From the NCBI RefSeq assembly GCF_003024195.1, contig NZ_KZ679040.1:538221-602220 (forward strand): DNA of 64,000 nt. Direction: 5' to 3'. The notes under the pieces are model-generated. The model was not told the DNA's origin. It did not search any database and was given only the letters and a program-made list of their open reading frames with translations. The translations under genes were made by a program, and so were the position numbers. The stretch is from Streptomyces dioscori. Lineage in GTDB: Bacteria > Actinomycetota > Actinomycetes > Streptomycetales > Streptomycetaceae. Of this stretch, positions 24,361 to 32,820 are shown piece by piece (the stretch's first letter is position 1; each line of letters starts with the position of its first letter).

Positions 24361-25776
24361 TCAGCCCGCGGCGCGCGCCCTCAGCCGCCGCTGCCGGGCA
24401 TGGCCGACCGCCGCCAGGAACAGCGTCATCCCGCCCGTCGCGTACAGCTGCACCCGCGTGTCCGGCTCCCGTGCCATCAGGACGAAGATCGCCAGCATGC
24501 CCGCCAGCGCCACCCACGTCAGCACCGGGAACGCCCACATCCGTACGGCGAGCCGCTCCGGGGACTCCCGTTCCAGCTGCCGCCGCAACCGCAGCTGGGA
24601 GACCGCGATGAAGATCCAGACGACCAGGATCACCGCGCCGATCATGTTCAGCAGCCAGGGGAAGACGTCCTCGGGCCGCCAGTAGCTGAGCAGCACGCAG
24701 CCGAAGCCGAACACCGAGGAGGCGAGCACGGCGACGCGCGGCACCCCGCCGGAGACCCGGCCGAGGGCTCGCGGCCCCTGGCCCCGCTCCACCAGCGAGT
24801 ACGCGATGCGCGAGGCCCCGTACACATTGGCGTTCATCGCGCTCAGCAGGGCGACGAGGACGACGACGTTCATGAGCGGCCCGGCGCCCGGGATGCCCAG
24901 CTGGTCGAGGGTGGCGACGTACGGGCCCTTCTCGACGACGGCCGCGGAGTTCCAGGGGACGAGCGTCACGATGACGGCCATCGAGCCGATGTAGAAGAGC
25001 GCGATGCGCCACATCGCGGTGCGTACGGCGCTCGCGACGCCCCGGACCGGGTCCCGCGACTCGGCCGCGGCGATCGTCACCGTCTCCAGGCCGCCGTACG
25101 CGAAGACCGAGGCGAGCAGGCCGACGACGAGCCCCTCGCCGCCGTTCGGCAGGAAGCCGCCCTCGCCGGTGAGACGGGTCATGCCGGGCGAGTCAGTGCC
25201 GGGCAGTGTCCCGGTGATCGCCAGGACGCCGAGGACCAGGAACAGGGCGATCGCGCCCACCTTCAGCGCGGCGAACCAGAACTCGAACTCGCCGAAATTC
25301 CTGACGGCGGCGAGGTTCGCGGCGCAGAAGACGACCATGAACAGGGCCACCCACGCCCACTCCGGCGTACCCGGCAGCCAGCCCGTCATGATCTTCGCCG
25401 CGGCGATGCCTTCCAGCCCGACGGCCGTGCACAGCAGCACCCAGAACGCCCAGCCCGCGGTGAACCCCGCCCACGGCCCGACGGCCCGCTCGGCGTGCGC
25501 GGAGAAGGAGCCCGACGACGGATACGCGGCCGACATCTCGCCCAGCATCCGCATCACCAGCATGACGAGGAGACCGGAGACGGCGTACGCGACGACGATC
25601 GACGGGCCCGCCGCGGCGATGCCCGCACCGGAGCCGACGAACAGACCCGCGCCGATCACCCCGCCGAGGGCGATCATCGACAGATGGCGCTGCTTGAGGC
25701 CGTGGGTGAGGGAGGACGAGGGCGGGACGCCGGCGCCGGGCGGACCGGGCGCGACCTCCTCGGTGGTACGGGACAT
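24361..25776 (-). CDS. APC-family amino acid permease, copy 1
   Basis: A 471-residue integral membrane protein with about 12 helices. The amino acid transporter signature is near the N-terminus (LKQRHLSMIALGGVIGAGLFVG), and GEFEFWFAALKV and AAAESRDP are further conserved blocks of the AnsP/GabP/CycA branch. It should import an amino acid by proton symport; the substrate cannot be read from the sequence. The ATG at 25776 has AAGGGA about 13 nt upstream. It lies between terminators and is thus a single-gene unit. A relative with the same signature is at 38424-39896. Confidence 0.88.
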   Translation of the reverse strand: MSRTTEEVAPGPPGAGVPPSSSLTHGLKQRHLSMIALGGVIGAGLFVGSGAGIAAAGPSIVVAYAVSGLLVMLVMRMLGEMSAAYPSSGSFSAHAERAVGPWAGFTAGWAFWVLLCTAVGLEGIAAAKIMTGWLPGTPEWAWVALFMVVFCAANLAAVRNFGEFEFWFAALKVGAIALFLVLGVLAITGTLPGTDSPGMTRLTGEGGFLPNGGEGLVVGLLASVFAYGGLETVTIAAAESRDPVRGVASAVRTAMWRIALFYIGSMAVIVTLVPWNSAAVVEKGPYVATLDQLGIPGAGPLMNVVVLVALLSAMNANVYGASRIAYSLVERGQGPRALGRVSGGVPRVAVLASSVFGFGCVLLSYWRPEDVFPWLLNMIGAVILVVWIFIAVSQLRLRRQLERESPERLAVRMWAFPVLTWVALAGMLAIFVLMAREPDTRVQLYATGGMTLFLAAVGHARQRRLRARAAG

Positions 25777-25834
25777 GAGTGGGGGTGGTCCCTTGCGTGC
25801 GACTGAGACGGGGCAAAAACGCCCACAGTCTGGG

Positions 25835-25862
25835 CGGCCCCTCCGCTCGCACGAAGGGGCCG
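25835..25862. terminator. Terminator of the sulfonate operon
   Basis: CGGCCCCT and AGGGGCCG pair around a 12-nt loop, 43 bp past the stop of the TauD-type gene, separating it from the permease gene. Confidence 0.65.
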
Positions 25863-25904
25863 TCCACTATCCGGACACGCCCGCCACCAGGGGTGATACC
25901 CCGA

Positions 25905-26801
25905 CTACGCGGCGACCGGGGTGTAGTGCGAGGCGTCGCCCGCGATCGAGTGGCTCTCCTTGCCCTCGATGCCGACCGGCACGTCACCGGCGACCGTCAC
26001 CCGGTTCAGGCGGCGCGGCAGACCGTCGTAGTTGTCGATGGCGTAGTGCTGGGTGATCCGGTTGTCGAACAGGACCAGCTGGTTCGGCGACCAGCGGTGG
26101 CGCAGGATGTTCTCGGGCCGTACGACATAGGCCTGGAGCAGATCGAGGATCTTGCGGGACTCGCCCGCCGAAAGCCCCACGATCCGCTGCGCGAAGCCGC
26201 CGATGAACAGCCCGCGCTCACCGGTCAGCGGATGGACCCGGACCACGGGGTGGGCGGTGCGGTACGTGATGGACGTGAACTGGGCGCGCTGGGCGGCGTG
26301 CGCCGCGTCGATCTCCTCGTCCGGCACCGCGTAGTCGTAGTCGTTGGTGTGCTCGGCCCACAGCGTGTCCGCGAGCCGGCGCAGCGGCTCCGGCAGATCG
26401 CGGTAGGCGGCGGCCGAACTGGCGATCAGCGTCTCGCCCCCGTACGGCGGGAGCGTGATGCTGCGCAGGGTGCTGGCCTGCGGCGGATTGAGGACGAACG
26501 TGACGTCGGTGTGCCAGTGGTTGGCGGCCCGGCCGCGCTCGCTGTCGACGGGCAGCACGTTCGGGGCGCCCTCGACGGCGGGCACGGTCGGATGGGCGGT
26601 GGTGAGGTCGCCGAAGTGCCGGGCGAAGGCCTGCTGGCCCTCGTCGTCCAGGTCGACGTCGTCGAAGACCAGCGCCTTGTGCTCGTCGAGGGCGCCGCGC
26701 AAGGCGGTGACGGTCGCCTCGTCGAGGGGCTTGGCGATGTCGACGCCGGATATCCGCGCGCCGATCCGCGCGGTGACCTTCTGGATCTCGATGTCGGTCA
26801 T
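25905..26801 (-). CDS. TauD/TfdA-type Fe(II)/2-oxoglutarate dioxygenase
   Basis: A 298-residue cytosolic dioxygenase. The iron ligands are His97 and Asp99 in HWHTD and His252 in TQHYAID; the Arg residues of LPRRLNRVTV bind 2-oxoglutarate. This layout fits taurine dioxygenase and alkylsulfatase relatives that release sulfite or sulfate from organic sulfur. It is the last gene of the operon, 18 bp after the flavin monooxygenase gene; AGAGGAA precedes its ATG. With the ABC genes the context points to sulfonate or sulfate-ester use as a sulfur source. Confidence 0.87.
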   Translation of the reverse strand: MTDIEIQKVTARIGARISGVDIAKPLDEATVTALRGALDEHKALVFDDVDLDDEGQQAFARHFGDLTTAHPTVPAVEGAPNVLPVDSERGRAANHWHTDVTFVLNPPQASTLRSITLPPYGGETLIASSAAAYRDLPEPLRRLADTLWAEHTNDYDYAVPDEEIDAAHAAQRAQFTSITYRTAHPVVRVHPLTGERGLFIGGFAQRIVGLSAGESRKILDLLQAYVVRPENILRHRWSPNQLVLFDNRITQHYAIDNYDGLPRRLNRVTVAGDVPVGIEGKESHSIAGDASHYTPVAA

Positions 26802-26819
26802 GAAGATTCCTCTCGGGTG

Positions 26820-28178
26820 TCAGACGCGGGCGAGCGCCGGGGAGCCGGCTGCCGGGGAGACGTGCTGGTTGGCGGGTCGGGGGAGGCCGTATCTCGCGCG
26901 CAGGGTCTGGCGCGGGCCGTACTCCTCGCGCAGCAGACCGCGGGCGCGCAGGAGCGGGACGACGTGGTCGACGAACGTTTCGAGGCCGGACGGCAGGACC
27001 GCGGGCATGATGTTGAAGCCGTCGGCGGCGCCGAGCGTGAACCACTCCTCGACGGCGTCGGCGACCTGCTCGGGTGTGCCGGTGAAGGTCAGGTGTCCGC
27101 GCCCGCCGCCGAGCCGCCCGATCAGCTGCCGCACGGTGAGGCGTTCGCGCCGGGCGAGTTCCACGACGAGCGTGTAGCGGCTCTTGGCACCCTCGATGGA
27201 ACTCTCGGGCGGCAGGTCGGCGGGGAGCTGCCCGTCCAACTCCAGTGTCCCCGACGGTAGTTGCAGCAGCCCCTCCAGGCGGTCCACGCCGTGCGTGTAC
27301 ACGATGTGGTCCTCCAGCACCTGCTCGTTCGCACGTGCCTCGGCCTCCGTGGAGCCGATCACCGGGACGATGCCGGGCAGCACCTTGATGTGGTCGGGGT
27401 TCCGGCCGGCCGCCACCGTCCGTGCCTTGAGGTCGGCGTAGAAGTCCTGCGCGTCCTCCAGGGTCTGCTGGGCGGTGAACACCGCCTCGGCGTACCGGGC
27501 CGCGAACGACTTGCCGTCCTTCGACGAGCCTGCCTGCACCAGCAGCGGGTAACCCTGCGGCGAGCGCGGCACGTTGAGGGCACCCTCGACACCGAAGTAC
27601 TTCCCCCGGTGCCGGGGCGGGTGGATCTTCGTGTCGTCGCCCCAGACGCCAGCCGCCTTGTCGGCGACGATCGCGTCGTCCTCCCAGCTGTCCCAGAGCT
27701 TGAGCGCCACATCGAGGAATTCGGCGGCACGGGCGTACCGCTCGGCGTGCGCGGGCTCCGCGTCCAGGCCGAAGTTGCGGGCGGCCTCGGCACCGGCCGT
27801 GGTGACGATGTTCCAGCCCGCCCGGCCCCCGCTGATGATGTCCAGGGAGGCGAACTTGCGGGCCAGGTTGTAGGGCGAGTTGTACGACGTGGAGGCGGTG
27901 GCGATCAGACCGATGTGCTCGGTGGCCGTCGCCAGCGCGGTCAGCAGGGTCAGCGGCTCCAGGGCGCTGGCCGGCCGCTGCGCGAGATTGCTCCACAGCT
28001 GCGGTCCGTCGGCGAGGAAGAGCGAGTCGAAGGTGCCGCGCTCGGCGGTACGCGCCAGCCGGACGTAGTGGTCCAGCTCCACATGGGCGTACGGATCGCT
28101 CTCCGGGAGCCGCCAGGAGGCCTCGTGGTGGCCGGTGTTCATGAGGAAGGCGTTGAGGTGCAGCCGGCGTCGGGTCAC
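26820..28178 (-). CDS. LLM-class flavin-dependent monooxygenase (NtaA/SnaA/DszA type)
   Basis: A 452-residue bacterial luciferase-like monooxygenase using reduced FMN. It opens RRLHLNAFLMNTGHHEASWR and has ARTAERGTFDSLFLADG, SAYNSPY-type (TSYNSPYNLARKFASLD) and GRAGWNIVTT blocks, all typical of the NtaA/SnaA/DszA branch, some of which desulfurise organic substrates. The GTG at 28178 overlaps the ATPase stop (GTGA) and has GGAGAACGACCA in front, so it is translationally coupled. The open frame continues upstream but in the wrong context. Confidence 0.88.
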   Translation of the reverse strand: MTRRRLHLNAFLMNTGHHEASWRLPESDPYAHVELDHYVRLARTAERGTFDSLFLADGPQLWSNLAQRPASALEPLTLLTALATATEHIGLIATASTSYNSPYNLARKFASLDIISGGRAGWNIVTTAGAEAARNFGLDAEPAHAERYARAAEFLDVALKLWDSWEDDAIVADKAAGVWGDDTKIHPPRHRGKYFGVEGALNVPRSPQGYPLLVQAGSSKDGKSFAARYAEAVFTAQQTLEDAQDFYADLKARTVAAGRNPDHIKVLPGIVPVIGSTEAEARANEQVLEDHIVYTHGVDRLEGLLQLPSGTLELDGQLPADLPPESSIEGAKSRYTLVVELARRERLTVRQLIGRLGGGRGHLTFTGTPEQVADAVEEWFTLGAADGFNIMPAVLPSGLETFVDHVVPLLRARGLLREEYGPRQTLRARYGLPRPANQHVSPAAGSPALARV

Positions 28179-28981
28179 TGGTCGTTCTCCTGGTTCTGCC
28201 GGCCCGCGTGGTCCTCTTTCACGCCGAGCGCGGCGAGCAGCCGCTCGCGGTACTCGCCGAGCAGCGGATCGCGGTACGAGCGCGGATGCGCGCGGTCGAT
28301 GGTCAGGTCGAGGCCGATGCGGCCCTGGTCGAGGACGAGCACCCGGTCGGCCAGCACGATCGCCTCGTCCACGTCGTGCGTGACGAGGAGCACGGAGGGC
28401 CGGTGGCGCTCCCACAGCTCGCGCAGCAGACCGTGCATCTTGATCCGGGTCAGCGCGTCCAGGGCGCCGAACGGTTCGTCGGCCAGCAGGAGTTCGGGCT
28501 CCCGCACGAGGGACCGGGCCAGGGCGGCACGCTGCGCCTCGCCGCCGGACAGCTCGTTGGGCCAGGCCCGTTCGCGCCCCGCGAGACCCACCTCGGCGAG
28601 CGCGGCACGGCCCCGCTCCGCCGCCTTCTTGCCGTCGGTGCCGAGCAGCACGTTGTCGAGGACGCGGCGCCAGGGCAGCAGCCGGGAGTCCTGGAAGACC
28701 ACGGACACCCGGTCCGGGGCGCTCAGTTCACCACTGCCGGCGACCTCGTGGTCGAGTCCCGCGATGGCGCGCAGCAGGGTGCTCTTGCCGGAGCCGCTGT
28801 GCCCGAGCAGGGCCGTGAGCTGCCCGGCCGGCAGGTCCAGGTCCACGTCGTCGAGGACGGTCCGCCCGTCGAAGGACCGGGTGAGACCCCTGAGCCGGAC
28901 GGCCGGAGCGGCCTGAGCCGCCGGGGCCGTCGGGTCGGCCAGGCCGGGCCGGGACGTCAGCTGTTCAGTGTGCGTCGCCAT
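28175..28981 (-). CDS. ABC transporter ATPase, SsuB/TauB-like
   Basis: A 268-residue ATPase with Walker A GHSGSGKS, Q-loop VVFQDSRLLPWRR, signature LSGGEAQRAAL, Walker B LLLADEPFGALD and the H-loop LLVTHDVDEA. These match nitrate/sulfonate/taurine importers. It powers the permease encoded just upstream (25-bp overlap) and is coupled to the monooxygenase gene downstream (4-bp overlap). Confidence 0.92.
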   Translation of the reverse strand: MATHTEQLTSRPGLADPTAPAAQAAPAVRLRGLTRSFDGRTVLDDVDLDLPAGQLTALLGHSGSGKSTLLRAIAGLDHEVAGSGELSAPDRVSVVFQDSRLLPWRRVLDNVLLGTDGKKAAERGRAALAEVGLAGRERAWPNELSGGEAQRAALARSLVREPELLLADEPFGALDALTRIKMHGLLRELWERHRPSVLLVTHDVDEAIVLADRVLVLDQGRIGLDLTIDRAHPRSYRDPLLGEYRERLLAALGVKEDHAGRQNQENDQ

Positions 28982-29877
28982 GACAGCACCCTCCGTTCGA
29001 TGAGGCGGACCGCGCTGTCGGAGACCAGGCCGAAGATCCCGTAGATGAGCAGGCCGACGAGGATCACATCCGTCTGGCCGTAGTTCTGGGCCTGGAACAT
29101 CATGTAACCGAGGCCGCTGGTGGCGTTGATCTGCTCCAGCACCACCAGACCGAGCCAGGAGCCGGTGACGCCGAGCCGGAGTCCCACGAAGAACCCGGGC
29201 AGCGCGCCGGGAATGACGATCTCCCGGATGAACCGGAGCCTGGACAGCCCCTGCACCTCGGCGAGTTCGACGAACCGGTGGTCGATGCCGGACAGCGCGG
29301 AGTACAGGTTCAGATAGATCGGGATGTAGACGACGATGGCGATGATCGCGATCTTGAAGGTCTCGCCGATGCCCAGCCAGAGGATGAACAGCGGGATCAG
29401 ACCGAGGGTCGGGATCGCCCGGTTGAGCTGGACCGTCCCGTCGATCAGCGCCTCGCCGACCCGGCTGAGCCCGGCCGTCAGCGCGAGGACCACCCCGGCG
29501 GTCAGGCCGAGGGAGAACCCGGTGCCGGCGCGCTGCAGCGAGGTGAGGATGTCGGTGGAGAGCGTGCCGTCGCTCCACAGCTGACCCGCGGTCCTCAGGA
29601 CCGTCCAGGGCGCGGGGATCGCGTTCGTGTCCAGCTGCCCGGCGGCGGAGGCGGCGGCCCAGAGCGCGAAGAACAGGACGGGTCCGATGAGGCGGGAGGC
29701 GGGCAGCCGCTTGCCGGGGGAGAGGCCGCGGCGGCGCCGCTTGATCCGCCGTACCGGGGGAGCGGCCTTGGTGGTCCCGGTGGTCCCGGTGGTCCCGGCG
29801 GTCTCGCCACCCGCGGACCCGGCGGGTGCGGTCGCATCGGTGGTCGCGCCGGTGGTGCTCGCGGTGGTGGTGGTCAT
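28957..29877 (-). CDS. ABC transporter permease, SsuC/TauC-like
   Basis: A membrane protein of about 306 residues. A Thr/Gly/Ala-rich N-terminus (about 50 residues) precedes six helices. The BPD-type EAA loop is visible as ELAEVQGLSRLRFIREIVIPGALPG, and RAIPTLGLIPLFILWLGIGE is typical of sulfonate/taurine permeases. Start: ATG 29877, or the GTG at 29886 that overlaps the binding-protein stop (GTGA). Confidence 0.9.
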   Translation of the reverse strand: MTTTTASTTGATTDATAPAGSAGGETAGTTGTTGTTKAAPPVRRIKRRRRGLSPGKRLPASRLIGPVLFFALWAAASAAGQLDTNAIPAPWTVLRTAGQLWSDGTLSTDILTSLQRAGTGFSLGLTAGVVLALTAGLSRVGEALIDGTVQLNRAIPTLGLIPLFILWLGIGETFKIAIIAIVVYIPIYLNLYSALSGIDHRFVELAEVQGLSRLRFIREIVIPGALPGFFVGLRLGVTGSWLGLVVLEQINATSGLGYMMFQAQNYGQTDVILVGLLIYGIFGLVSDSAVRLIERRVLSWRRTLNS

Positions 29878-29882
29878 CGCGC

Positions 29883-30950
29883 TCACTTCCGGTACTCGGC
29901 GGAGACGGCTTTCGCCGCGATGCCCTCGAAGCGGCGGTCGAAGAGCGAGCCGACCTCGAACCCCTTCACGAAGCCGCCCTCGGCCAGCAGGTCCGCGGTC
30001 TCCTGCTCCCACTTCACGGCCTCGTCCCAGCTCGGCGGGAACAGCGGCTTGTTGGCCAGCTCGGTGATCGCCTCCGCCTGGGCGAGGCTGAGGTTCTGCG
30101 TCCTGACGTAGAACTCCCTGTTCCAGTCGTCGGGGTGCTCGTACGCCCACACCTGGCCCTTGGCCCACCGCGGGATGTACGCGGCGACCGCGGCGGCCTT
30201 CGCCTTGTCGGCCAGCACGGAGGTGGGCGCCCACAGCAGGCTGAGGAGGTCCACGACGTCGGTGGGGATGGTGTGGGCGCCCTTGGACCCGTACTGCTTG
30301 AGGTAAGCGGGCGACTGGCTGTTGGCGAGCGGGGCGATGTCCACCTGGCCCGCCTGGAGCGCGGTGAGGAACTGGTTGCTGGTCAGCGGCACCAGGTCCA
30401 CGTCGTCGTACGCCAGCCCGGCCTGCTTCAGCGCCCGCAGCAGGACGACGCCCTGGGCCTGCCCCTGCGAGAACGCCAGCTTTTTGCCCTTGAAGTCGTC
30501 GACCGACCGGATGTCGCTGCCGGGCTTGGTGGCGAACAGGTAGTTGGGCTTGCGGGTGAGGTTGATCGCGACGATCTTCGCGTCGTACCCCTGGTAGTGC
30601 GCCTGGATGGGCGGGATGCCCGCGTTGTTGGCGACGTCCAGGGACTTGGAGCGGAAGGCGTTGATGACGTCGGGACCGGCGCCGATGTTCGCCCAGGACG
30701 ACACCTTGAACGGCAGGTCGGTCAGCCCCGCGAGCTTGAACTGCAGCTGCTGGACGCCCTGGTAGGAGGAGATCTTGAGGCTCGTACCAGGGGGGACCTT
30801 GTCGGCCAGCGGGGCGGTCGCCGCCGCCTTGGACCCGGTGTCGGCGGCGCTGCTGCCCGCGCAACCGCTGAGCCCGGCAGCGGCGGCCGCGCCGAGCAGG
30901 GAGGAGAGGAAGAGCCGCCGGTCGACTCCGGACGCGGACAGAGGTGGCAT
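29883..30950 (-). CDS. Aliphatic sulfonate-type substrate-binding lipoprotein (Tat signal)
   Basis: A 355-residue binding protein of the SsuA/TauA/NMT1 type. The N-terminus has VDRRLFLSSLLGAAAAAGLSGC: a twin-arginine-like signal ending in the lipobox LSGC, so it should be exported by Tat and lipid-anchored outside. LKISSYQGVQQLQ, INAFRSKSLDVANN and LTSNQFLTALQAGQVDIAPL fit the ligand-binding fold. ATG 30950 has AGGGAG 7 nt upstream; an ATG at 30971 has none. It is the first gene of the sulfur operon and has a 340-nt leader region. Confidence 0.88.
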   Translation of the reverse strand: MPPLSASGVDRRLFLSSLLGAAAAAGLSGCAGSSAADTGSKAAATAPLADKVPPGTSLKISSYQGVQQLQFKLAGLTDLPFKVSSWANIGAGPDVINAFRSKSLDVANNAGIPPIQAHYQGYDAKIVAINLTRKPNYLFATKPGSDIRSVDDFKGKKLAFSQGQAQGVVLLRALKQAGLAYDDVDLVPLTSNQFLTALQAGQVDIAPLANSQSPAYLKQYGSKGAHTIPTDVVDLLSLLWAPTSVLADKAKAAAVAAYIPRWAKGQVWAYEHPDDWNREFYVRTQNLSLAQAEAITELANKPLFPPSWDEAVKWEQETADLLAEGGFVKGFEVGSLFDRRFEGIAAKAVSAEYRK

Positions 30951-31291
30951 GGGAGGACTCCCTGAATTCATGGGGCGGTGCACGGGGCCGTGCTGCGGCG
31001 GACGGCAGGAGGGTGCGCGAAGAACCCGGCGGGGTGCGGCCGGGGAGGGCGGGACACGCGGAGGAGAGGTGCGCGGGAGCGGGACGGCACACACGCGCGG
31101 TACGCGGCGGGAGGCGGCGAACGGACGCGGACGGACGCGAACGGCGCGGACGGAACGGATCGTCAGCGCGTCGACGTGTCAACGCTTCGGTGTGTCCACG
31201 CTCGGGCGGGTCAACAACAGAAGGTGCGGCAGCTCATGGACACGATGCTCCTGGCCTGGTGCGATGCCTGTCAACATTCGGATTTTCTGAA
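30951..31291 (-). promoter_or_regulatory. Long leader region of the sulfonate operon
   Basis: The 341 bp between the ROK gene and the binding-protein gene hold an AT-rich pocket with a near-palindrome (31276-31292), a tiny Cys-rich reading frame (31211-31237) and then about 240 nt of C/G-rich sequence before the start. This layout suits attenuation. I see no other gene in it. Confidence 0.45.
31211..31237 (-). CDS. Putative Cys-rich leader peptide
   Basis: ATG followed by seven codons and TGA gives MSCRTFCC: three Cys in eight residues, with two adjacent at the end. AGGAG lies 10 nt upstream; a GTG two codons earlier (31243) is an alternative start with 4-nt spacing. A Cys-codon cluster just ahead of a sulfur-acquisition operon is what a cysteine-sensing attenuator would need. 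At eight codons chance is hard to exclude. Confidence 0.4.
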   Translation of the reverse strand: MSCRTFCC

Positions 31292-31292
31292 T
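31276..31292. promoter_or_regulatory. Near-palindrome upstream of the sulfonate operon
   Basis: ATTCGG-ATTTT-CTGAAT has 6-bp arms with one mismatch, in the AT-richest spot of the gap and touching the ROK stop codon. It is a plausible operator for the operon. Confidence 0.35.
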
Positions 31293-32587
31293 TAAATAGG
31301 TCCCGGTGAAGAGACCGAAGAGACCGAAGAGACCGAGGAGACCAGGGACGCCGAGGAGACCGAAGAGGCCCGGAGCCTGCCCGGGGACGCGGCGAGCGGA
31401 TCCCGGTAGAGCACGTCCAGAGCCACCGAGCCGCCCGCGACGGCCAGCACCGAGTCCGGGAAGCTCGTCGGCGCGACGGCCGCCGCCCGGTCGGGCCTGA
31501 CCTCCTCGCGCAGCGCGGCGAGGCAGTCCTCCCGGTGGATGGCGCCCACCTCGGTGACGACGACCGTGTCCGGGTTGAGCACGTCGAGCAGCAACCCCAC
31601 GGCCCGCCCGGTCATCCGGGAGCGGTGCAGCAGCAGCCGTACGGCGTCCGCGTCCCCGCCCGCCGCGGCGGCCAGCACATGCATGGGGTTCGCGCTGCGG
31701 ATGACGCCCGCCTCCCGGGCCCGCCGGCACAGCGTCCGCTCGCTCAACTCCGCCTGCAGGCAGCCGGTCCGGCCGCAGTCGCAAGCCTCCGTACCGCCCG
31801 CGAGCGGCAGATGGGCGATCGACCCCGCCTGGGAACGGGGGCCGTGATGGACCTCGTCATGGGTGGCGAACGCGGCGTCCACGACGTTGCCCGCGAACAG
31901 GTGCAGCAGGCTCAGCCCCTCACGGGCCACCGCCCCGAACAGCCGCTCCCCGTTGACCAGCGCCCGCGCGTGACCGTCCACATGGACCGGCAGGCCGGTG
32001 TACGCGCCGATCACCTCCCGCACAGGGATGTCCCGCCAGCCGAGCAGCGGATGCTCCACGACGGTCCCGGAGTCCCGGTCCACCCAGCCGCCGGCCGCGA
32101 AGCCCACGGCGAGGGGGGTACGGCCCCGGGCGTCCGTCAGCAGGGCCCGCAGCCCGGCGGCGGCGTCCGCGAGCACTCGGGCCGGTTCGGCGGCGGCCCC
32201 GTCATGACTCAGCCGGCGCTCGGCGACGACCCGGCCGCGCAGGTCCAGCAGGGCGACCGTGGTGTACGGCACGGCCACGTGGACGCCGCCCACGACGAAC
32301 CGGGAGGCGTCCAGGTCGACCGGTACGTGGGGGCGGCCCACGCCGTTCGACCGGCGCGGGCCCGGTGCCTCCCGGATCAGCCCGAGTGAGGTGAGACGGG
32401 CGCAGTGGTCGGTGACCGAGGCCGGGGAGAGGCCGGTCAGCCGGGCGACGGTGCTGCGGGCCACCGGGCCGTGGTCCAGGACCGACCGCAGGACCGCGCT
32501 GGCGCTGGTCCTGCGGCGGTCGCTGTCGACGGCGCCGGGGCGTGCGGGGCGTACAGGGCGTGGTGGTGCGAGGGAGGAACTGGGCAT
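31292..32587 (-). CDS. ROK-family transcriptional regulator
   Basis: A 431-residue regulator. The N-terminus is a winged helix-turn-helix (VLDHGPVARSTVARLTGLSPASVTDHCARLTSLGLI); the rest is a ROK domain with an ASKHA-type fold (VVGGVHVAVPYTTVALLDLRG) and the zinc-site motif CDCGRTGCLQAE. ROK regulators usually sense sugars, but this one sits directly before the sulfonate operon on the same strand. The ATG at 32587 has GAGGAAG 7 nt upstream. The last 23 residues are a low-complexity Ser/Val tail encoded by short repeats. Confidence 0.87.
   Translation of the reverse strand: MPSSSLAPPRPVRPARPGAVDSDRRRTSASAVLRSVLDHGPVARSTVARLTGLSPASVTDHCARLTSLGLIREAPGPRRSNGVGRPHVPVDLDASRFVVGGVHVAVPYTTVALLDLRGRVVAERRLSHDGAAAEPARVLADAAAGLRALLTDARGRTPLAVGFAAGGWVDRDSGTVVEHPLLGWRDIPVREVIGAYTGLPVHVDGHARALVNGERLFGAVAREGLSLLHLFAGNVVDAAFATHDEVHHGPRSQAGSIAHLPLAGGTEACDCGRTGCLQAELSERTLCRRAREAGVIRSANPMHVLAAAAGGDADAVRLLLHRSRMTGRAVGLLLDVLNPDTVVVTEVGAIHREDCLAALREEVRPDRAAAVAPTSFPDSVLAVAGGSVALDVLYRDPLAASPGRLRASSVSSASLVSSVSSVSSVSSPGPI
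31312..31372. repeat. Short tandem repeats in the ROK gene 3' end
   Basis: Units of about 9 bp (AGACCGAAG and variants) are repeated five to six times. On the minus strand they encode the SSVSSVSSVSS-like tail of the ROK regulator. Confidence 0.8.
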
Positions 32588-32672
32588 GGAGAACTTCCTC
32601 GGGGAGGGTCCGACACTGCGCCGACGTCTGACGTCTGTCTCGTCCAGGCGAGCGGGTGCCTCCGCGCTCGCC

Positions 32673-32756
32673 TCAGTGGTGGCGACAGGTGGCCGTGCCC
32701 TGGCGGCGCAGGTCGACGTATCGACGCGACGCGAAGTTCTCGGCTTGGGGGACCAT
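32673..32756 (-). CDS. Putative actinobacterial leader peptide (R-R-x-V-D-L-x-R type)
   Basis: A 27-codon reading frame whose centre reads RRYVDLRRQ and which carries a single Cys four residues from its end. This is the pattern of short leader peptides found in actinobacteria ahead of sulfur-related genes. It lies 85 bp before the ROK start on the same strand. It lacks a ribosome site, but TACCCT sits exactly 6 nt upstream of its ATG, so it is probably translated from a leaderless transcript. Confidence 0.6.
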   Translation of the reverse strand: MVPQAENFASRRYVDLRRQGTATCRHH

Positions 32757-32820
32757 GCGACGAGGGTAGGCGCTACGCCCCCGCCGGGCCAGGGCGTCAC
32801 CGCCTCCGGGGCGGGCCCAA

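Noticed and set aside
25905..28178. Biosynthetic gene cluster with two tailoring oxygenases
   Set aside because: The genes overlap an ABC importer of the sulfonate type and no core biosynthetic enzyme is near; sulfur acquisition explains them better.
28182..28415. N-terminal extension of the flavin monooxygenase
   Set aside because: The extra frame lies inside the ATPase gene; the GTG at 28178 with its own ribosome site and 4-bp overlap is the natural start.
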